Positions 57,950 to 64,000 of a DNA stretch of 64,000 nt are shown here, one piece after another. A model generated the notes under the pieces. That model was given only the letters and a program-made list of their open reading frames with translations. It ran no database searches and was not told the origin of the DNA. This stretch comes from Rhynochetos jubatus (Eukaryota > Chordata > Aves > Eurypygiformes > Rhynochetidae). Within the stretch, counting starts at the first letter, position 1; each line of letters starts with the position of its first letter. The translations under genes were made by a program, and so were the position numbers. The stretch lies in contig CM050668.1 of assembly GCA_027574665.1 (NCBI GenBank), forward strand, positions 1,990,001 through 2,054,000, read 5' to 3'.

Positions 57950-58215
57950 GCGCCTCTATTCGACCCAAAAGGTGACTTCCTATTTAATTTAAAAATCTCT
58001 GATGTCAAAAGTGAAAACACCTTTGATAAATTTTGTCCAAACCTGAAATCTCAAAATGTAGAACTCAGAAAATCCCATTTTCAAATTGCCAAACTATATT
58101 TTCATGCCACCAAAAAATTGACTACTTCTTTCTCCCTGAAAACGCTACCCAAACTCAGCCTGAGCTTCAGAATGAGTTCTGCTCTCCCAAAATAGCATTT
58201 TTCAGTGATCAAGCT
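57950..58215. repeat. Possible degenerate ancient repeat (GAAAATTTTC-type)
   Basis: GATGTCAAAAGTGAAAACAC, TTTGATAAATTTTGTCC, CCTGAAATCTCAAAATG, AAATCCCATTTTCAAATTGC and CCACCAAAAAATTG succeed one another in the same AAATTT/TTTTCA/TGAAAA wording as the 11.0 and 53.1 kb segments. Two long plus frames (57869-58195 and 58033-58407) cross it but have no protein signature. Confidence 0.42.
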
Positions 58216-58915
58216 ATCCAGCCCAAGAATTCCTTCTCCCAAAACATGCCCTGGCTGGCAGCTTTGCCATGTCCCTCCCCAGCCCCGGGAAGCACCGGAG
58301 CCTTCTGCAGCCACTGGCACAGGGAAGACCCGGGGGGTCTGTGGGGATCAGAGCACTCACACCAGGGAGCCGCAGTGGCTCTGGAGAGAGCTGCAGGAAG
58401 GCCCTAGCATGATTAAAATAATCCTTGCCAGAAAAAAGCAGCCCGCCTGGATGCTCACTCCTCCATGCTGGGAACCCAAAGTGTCTTCTATAGATGATCC
58501 CACGTGCCCTGAGGTAGGGCTGACCTATGATCAATCCAAACCAGCCCCAACCCACCTCAGCTGCCAAAATCTCCCCCTCCTCCCCCCATTTCTTTAAAAT
58601 TCTCACCCCAGCTATGCAAACTTGCCACCCGCTTTCCAAACTGACACATAAATTCCCACCAAACCACCGTTCTGGGAACGTTTGCTCCTTGCTGACACGT
58701 GCGCGTCCCCCCAGGGAGGTGGAATGGATAAGCTGACACCTCTAAGGAGGTCTGGAGATGAAAAACGTTATAGATGACACAAATATGTGTCAGTGCAGCC
58801 CTGGGGCTGGAAGCTGCCATGCCCTGTCCCAAGCCACCCGTGCGGCGTTTGCTAGGACCCGGTCTCAGAAGAACTTCATCCGAGGGAAATGCCTCAGCCT
58901 CCTGCCAGTGCTCCT
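58216..58915. other. Non-genic GC-moderate stretch
   Basis: Frames of 69-141 codons on both strands overlap, for example 58214-58639 minus and 58205-58597 plus. No gene recognised. Confidence 0.6.
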
Positions 58916-59265
58916 CTCTCTTTAAAATGTTATTTAAGAAGTTTTGCCAGCTTTACTTTGCACAGCCTGGTGCTGTTCATTTTAGGTTTGCTAGAAATGT
59001 TCTCCAGCTGAATACTGAGTGAAATAAATTCAAATCCTACTCTGCAAATGACACTGCACATAAATATTCAGTAAATTAGCAGCACACTTTTATAGATTTA
59101 TCAGTCATTGCTGGCACAGAATGACAGGCAATGTTGTAGCTGAAATATTAATGCTGACAAATTAATGATTTCTGAGTAAATGATGTCATTTTTGCACCGT
59201 TTCATTAAAATTTACTCACTTTCAATATCAGCTTCATTTCTACGCCAAAAAAAAATTAAAATCAT
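58916..59265. promoter_or_regulatory. Candidate conserved non-coding element
   Basis: Repeat-free AT-rich block with AATGTTATTTAAG, CTGCAAATGACACTGC, CATAAATATTCAGTAAATTAGC, TAGATTTATCAG, AATATTAATGCTGAC, AAATTAATGATTTCTGAG, AAATGATGTCATTTTTGC (a dyad TGATGTCA, CRE/AP-1-like) and CATTAAAATTTACTC. One of the most enhancer-like textures in the window. Confidence 0.42.
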
Positions 59266-59298
59266 TTTCATTCTCTTTCTCTCTCTCTTTTCCTCTAG
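59266..59298 (+). other. Splice-acceptor-like pyrimidine tract
   Basis: Nearly 30 pyrimidines with a CT-rich core end in CTCTAG at 59298, a textbook vertebrate 3' splice-site pattern. Downstream a plus frame stays open for 77 codons (59299-59529), and a donor-like G|GTGAGT lies at 59849-59855. The translated peptide, with a Glu-rich run, matches nothing I recognise. A CT microsatellite with no role in splicing is the simpler alternative. Confidence 0.4.
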
Positions 59299-60060
59299 GA
59301 GTCTTTTTTGAACCGAAAAGGCATAAATTTCCTACTGCCCCACTCTGAAGAAGAAGAGGAGCTGAAGTCTTCAGAGTGGGCAGGAAGTGGAGCCCATGAT
59401 GCTCCAGTGTCCCTGTCCCACCCCACATGGGAGCCACTTCCCCTCCCTGCACCGCGTTCTAGCTGGGCACTCCCTGCTTGGAGCATGGATCAGATGCCAT
59501 GGAATAACCCTTGCCAGGACCCTGGTTGTTGAGCACAATTCAAACCTGCAAACACCACCGGCCTCGGCTGATGCTCTACTGCAAAGCCCTTTGTGCAGCA
59601 GACGGTTTACCACACTGGTCATCAGTAATGTATCACTGACAGCACCTCCTGCTGCCCTTATTCATCTCGGAGGCTTCTCGGCACCCCCATTCCCATAGCA
59701 AGGGGGAACAGGCTGCAGGCATGGGCCAGGTTGAGGTATCACCCCAGCCAACCCAACGCAGACCGAGAGGTTCCCAGAGCATTGATGGATGGAACAAGGC
59801 TCTCCCAAAAGGCCATGGAGCTCTCGCATGTGTTCCCCAGAGCAAAGGGGTGAGTGCCTTTGGGGTTCACAGTGGTTTTCAGAAGAGAAATCTGGTTTTA
59901 CCCACGGCTGTCTAAGGGGATCTCTTACCTTTGCCACCCGCTGCCATCTTTACTACGTGGCATTGGGCATTTTTGGCAAATTACACCATCACATGCCTTC
60001 CCACCCTGTCTGTCAACCTGGAAAGGACTGGTGACATCCCTGACAGGTGACTGACAAAGA
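59299..60060. other. Non-genic or possible unannotated exon region
   Basis: No gene is established. If the tract before it is a real acceptor, the segment to 59849 would be a 551-base exon ending at the donor-like site. The frames in it are short and stop at 59532. Other overlapping frames on both strands (59371-59937) look like chance. Confidence 0.4.
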
Positions 60061-60165
60061 CAGTTGTAAAGGCTAAAAAAAAAGGGGGGGGGGGGGAAGC
60101 AAAAAAAAGAAAAAAGACTGAGAGAGCAAGAGAGAAAGAGCCCAGAGAAGGTTTTACCCAGGATT
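60061..60165. repeat. Purine-rich simple tract with G13
   Basis: Nine A bases (60075-60083) are followed by thirteen G bases (60084-60096), then A-rich and GAGA-rich sequence to about 60160. It is a polypurine strand that could adopt triplex or G-quadruplex structure. Confidence 0.9.
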
Positions 60166-60176
60166 CCCTGGGCTGA

Positions 60177-60392
60177 GCTATATCAGTCAATCTTCGGGCT
60201 AATTCGTGTCAGTACTTGTTTCCTATCTCCTTGAGTCTCCAGCGGAAGGTTGATAAAATTGAAGTGGAAATGAAGTTGGATGCACAGGAGGATACATACA
60301 ACAATAGCCTGGTGAAATGGGTTTGTATCCCTGATACACTCTTTGGAGCATCAGGATTCGTGGTGACCTTGACAGTGTCCTTGGGAGGATAA
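60177..60392 (+). other. Unassigned open frame with acceptor-like start
   Basis: A 71-codon plus frame between two stops has no useful start codon. A pyrimidine tract ending CTCCAG at 60242 could act as an acceptor. The frame after it (from CGGAAGGTTGATAAA) translates to a charged then hydrophobic peptide with fairly protein-like composition. No family is recognised and no good donor follows, so coding is unlikely but testable. Confidence 0.2.
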
Positions 60393-61115
60393 AATAAAAT
60401 AAAAGGGAGAATTTCTATCTACGAGAAGAAATTTAAGCAAAGTGCTACGTTTACCACATCGACTTTCTCATCTGAAGGAGCTACGCTGGCTCCCCACATT
60501 GCAGACCTGGCTTATTTATCCTGAGGGAGTTTATGTTTGCACAACTGCTCCCCCAGCTAGCTATCTACAATGCAAGGAGAGCGCCTTGTTGTAGCACTAT
60601 AAGGTGCTCATTTCTTGTAAGAAGGTCTCTGTTGCCTCAACTAGCTGTTGATGAACAGGAGAAAACTTGTCACAGTTTACATAAAATGTACCTCCAAGTG
60701 TGTGTGCAGCAGGTTTCTCTGCAGGCTGCCTGGACCAGTTGTCAATACTGCACGAGCATCATCTCCGAGTGCCACCCCGCCGAGGCGCTTGTGGTTAAAT
60801 ACAAGGTGAAGCTCTGTTTGCCAGCCCCCTTAAAAAAAAAACCTTGAGAATAACTGTGGTGAGGTGGAGATGGGAGAGGGGGAGAGAGCCCATGAAAGCA
60901 CTCAGAACATGGAAAAAGAGGAGCTGCTGCTGAAGAGCAGATACCAACAAGACATATAAATGCAATCCTTCACTGTGTCTGGATTTTAAATCAGGTGTAC
61001 AGACACACATGTGAAACCCTTTGCAGCCCCTTGCCTGACACCAGCACCTTCCCTATGGAGGGCTGTCATGCTCGGGGCTGCATGCTGGAGCCGGTATCCC
61101 CGGCCTACAGCTTTG
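60393..61115. other. Non-genic stretch
   Basis: A small AAAATAAAATAAAA run lies at 60390-60403. The 104-codon plus frame 60533-60847 shows no domain. No repeat recognised. Confidence 0.57.
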
Positions 61116-61415
61116 TCATGCCCCTGCGGTGCTCAGGAGGCCGGCGGGCGAGCTCTCAGAAATGGTGATCATGCCGATATTTGATCTGCCCTTATTTACG
61201 GCGTATGGCCTCTTCCCCCTGCTCCGGTGATTTTGGCTGAAGTGCCCACTGACTGATGGGAACCCTAAGTGTCTGGATTTATGGATGCCAATGATCAGAT
61301 GAGCAGGACTGGTGGGAGCCTTCCCCTTTGGCTTCTCAATGGACTTCTCCAGTGACTGTGCTGTCCTGCCTGCATGATGGATCAAGGGCTTCCCATAAAA
61401 CTCAGAGCAGTCCAT
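61116..61415 (-). other. Unassigned 99-codon open frame
   Basis: Minus-strand frame starting with ATG. Its translation is rich in Ser, Lys, Arg, His and Gly with few Pro/Cys runs, more protein-like than most frames here. No domain, signal peptide or homologue is recognised. A plus frame (61328-61636) overlaps only its 5' part. Chance remains the likeliest explanation. Confidence 0.2.
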
Positions 61416-62450
61416 GTTTTTTATGGGGCTGGAGAAAGGAGGACCACATAGGTGTCTGTTTTAATGGCAGTCAGTTTTCTTTAGCTGCTTTTTTTGCTAC
61501 TAAAGGCTCTTGCAGACTTGAGGGTCGGTGGCTTTTGACGCAGATTTTGCATGTGCAGCAGAGGCACAGCATGGGCAGGGGGCTGCTCTTAGCTCTGGGG
61601 AGGTACAACCAGGGGAGGTCTCCCTCTGGGGATTGAGTTCATACAGCATCATGTCTTAGCTTGATGGAAACGTTTGTTAATTCTAATTTAGTGGCACTGA
61701 CGGTGGAGATCAAGGCCATGTAGGTAGAAATGATACTTTCCCTCAATCTGGTATGTACATCCAATGAAATATAGTTGGGGTGCAGCACCTCGCTCACAGA
61801 CCTCAAAGCTTTTGCCTTCCTGCCTTTTCAGAGATTTTCAGGGAAGATGGGTTTGAAGCAGCAGGTTTAGGGCTCTTTACTCAAGAGAAGCCTGTGCCCA
61901 AAACAGGTGCAGAAGATCAAACAAAAACATTTTAGCAACATCAAAACAAATGGATCCTGGGAATGCTCAGAGCAATACCACGGAAAACTGCAGCTTCTCA
62001 TGGTTTGTCTCGCCTAGCCCTTAGTCCCAGCAGAGTGAAGGTCCAGTCAAGACCCTGTATTTGCACTAAGTAAACCCAAACCTACCACCTATCCTCCAGT
62101 AGGAAGGAATGGCAGTGGCCCCACTCCCCATGGCGGGTGCACCCTGAGCCACCCAGCACCCACAACCACCAGACACCCCGAGTGGGCACTGGTCCCTGCA
62201 CCCAGCCCCACATTTGGCTTCTAAGAACCAGCTGGGTTTTTCCACTCCGATAGCTGTGAGAAACTGATGACAACCTGTTTGACCGTTGACCTCTGAACTT
62301 GACCCCCTGCTAATACCTTCAGCTGCTGATTGTCATGGGTGGCTGGCAGAGCCCTTTGTCTTTTGCTGTTTTGGAGTCCAGACAGATAAATGATTTCTAT
62401 TTGTCCTTTGGCGCAACGGAAGAGCTGATCGATATTATCCACGAATGATG
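61416..62450. other. Non-genic stretch
   Basis: No gene, RNA or repeat family recognised. Frames on both strands are short and overlapping. Confidence 0.6.
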
Positions 62451-64000
62451 TCAAGGATTTGTCGCCACAGCTTATGAATGACAAAACACTACCCAAAAAA
62501 ACACCTTTTGGGGCAAAAGATTGAAAGCTGGAAAGGTTTATTGATTTTTGCTTTCTTAAATAGCAGCTCAAGCCACAAAAGAGAAAACGAAAAGCTTTGT
62601 GTGCTAAAATGCAGCAAAAAGCTTCCTCGAGAACAACGATTAGATCAGCTCTTGCATTTAAGTACTGTGTGCCTTGCCACAGTCAACTGCTCAATTTTGT
62701 CTGCTAAGCCCACTGCAATTTCCACCCATTTTTCCTTATTTCAAAAGCGTTCGTATAGTGAAATACCAGCCTCTGGAATAAAATGCTTCTCTGCTTTTGG
62801 CCACTGGTCAGTCAGGAGAAGGCTATGCATCTCCCATGCAGGCAGGCAGCGAGCTCAACAGAGCAGTAGAAAAGCTTTTAGGTCCAAGTGCTGGAAAGGA
62901 GGCCCTGGGCACCTCCAGAAAATCACTGCAGCCCCTCTGCACCCACCTTGGGGTGAGGTATGCTCTGGCTGTGCAGTGCTCAGCAATGCTCCCTCTTTCC
63001 CTCATAACATCCCCGTGTATAGCAGGTCATTGCGGTGTAGGACATTCCCTAGTCAAACACAAATTCAAGAGAGAATTGCTGAAATGAAACGGGTCCCCTC
63101 TTAAATATCTACCAGGAGCCTCAGAAACCCATTTGGGCTCCCACTTTGGAGCCCCCATGCATGACACGCAAGGACTATCTGTGGGTTTCCCCCACTGTGT
63201 TGAAGTTAAGGGTCCAGCCTGCCTGCTATAATCCTGTAAAACCCCTCCGAAAAGGAAATCAGAAAACTCAGACAGGGAAGGCCACTGTGATACCCTGAAC
63301 CACAGCAGTGAACACGTGCTGGCCTGGCTGCACCAGCCTGCTGGGGAGCCCAAAAGGAGGTAACAGCTGAGTCCCTGGCACCGTGGTGTCACCACCAACT
63401 GCTGTGCTCGCCCCAGATCCCAGTCGCCTTCTCTGCTTTGAGGTCAGCGTTCCATGAGCACAACACCTGTGGGAACCAGTTGCATGGAAAAAGAGCAAAA
63501 TGAGCTCATTGCCAGTAGAGAAATAAGTTTGTGTTTTACAAACTAATGCGCCTGCTCCAGGGACGGCACTGGGCTTGGCATCCAAAGCCACACAGAAACA
63601 TCCCCACATCCAGCATCTCTGTGAGTCCTTTTTACAGCAACCAACATTCCTGTTTCCTAAAACAAAGCACTGCTGGGACCAGCCTCTACAACACAGCGTC
63701 CTTCGGAAGTAGTAAAATTCAGTATTTTTGGGAAACAACCTTTTTCTTCACAGATGCATTTTAAAAATTACTTTTCCACAAGTTTTCAAGTAAGATTTTA
63801 TGAGTAGCAGAGAAAGAAGGAGTGGGATTTTCAACACAGGAGGTGTCAGCACGGTACATGGACACCTGTATGTACCCTCCCTCACACCCACATCCCAAAG
63901 TGTATCGCTCCATTAAAACTGTGATTATAAAATTTGTCTCCTGGGAGAAAGCTGACCTTTTTTCCAAAGAAACAAGATCCCTAGATCCCCACTGCCCTCC
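62451..64000. other. Non-genic stretch to window end
   Basis: The largest frame (62478-63104, plus, 208 codons) overlaps another plus frame (62797-63087) and minus frames. Its translation has no recognisable domain. Opposed minus frames at 63027-63398 and 63268-63738 likewise. No mobile element seen. Confidence 0.57.

Noticed and set aside
62478..63104. 208-codon plus frame
   Set aside because: No recognisable domain, overlapped by plus and minus frames, composition as in surrounding non-coding DNA.
1..64000. CRISPR arrays, bacterial operons, tRNA or rRNA genes
   Set aside because: No regularly spaced repeats, no ribosome-binding-site-led gene chains and no tRNA or rRNA sequence were noticed; the CR1 copies show vertebrate DNA.

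Overview
The window reads as nuclear DNA from a bird. The only confidently recognisable transposons are four 3'-end fragments of the CR1 non-LTR retrotransposon (about 13113-13190, 21631-22150, 30324-30390 and 39409-39742), with the 3' untranslated ends usual in avian genomes. I see no L1 or Alu-like SINE, no complete LTR element, and no bacterial gene organisation. A turtle or crocodilian source is less likely but is not excluded by the sequence alone.

No protein-coding gene can be supported. The open frames are short (the longest is about 230 codons), lie on both strands, overlap each other and show no domain, signal peptide or conserved motif that I recognise. The single translated segment I can name is the decayed C-terminal end of the CR1 ORF2 protein inside the 21.6-22.2 kb copy. 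The window is best described as intergenic or deep intronic DNA: a gene desert or one very large intron.

The layout alternates between two textures. One is GC-richer DNA with many short purine or pyrimidine runs and no evident structure (for example 1.4-3.5, 4.9-6.2, 22.9-25.8, 34.2-36.3, 40.9-42.4 and 45.5-48.5 kb). The other is AT-rich, low-repeat blocks of 150-1000 bp dense in homeodomain-type TAAT/ATTA cores, octamer-like ATGCAAAT, GATA, FOX and CCAAT words and palindromes (for example 6.2-6.6, 11.9-12.4, 15.0-15.4, 22.5-22.9, 25.8-26.3, 26.9-28.1, 29.6-30.0, 36.7-37.7, 48.5-48.9, 49.8-50.3, 52.0-52.3, 54.5-55.0, 56.2-57.0 and 58.9-59.3 kb). These resemble the conserved non-coding enhancers around vertebrate developmental genes. 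That reading is an inference from texture; conservation cannot be seen from one sequence.

The most concrete structures are: a 13-bp perfect inverted repeat forming a hairpin at 37233-37285; a (GGATA)n microsatellite fused to the 3' tail of a CR1 copy; a cluster of palindromes at 27.0-27.3 kb; a strong splice-acceptor-like tract at 59.27-59.30 kb followed by an open frame and a donor-like site; and several degenerate copies of what look like ancient interspersed repeats (11.0, 31.4, 53.1 and 58.0 kb). I found no convincing new gene system. The leads listed are modest and testable.
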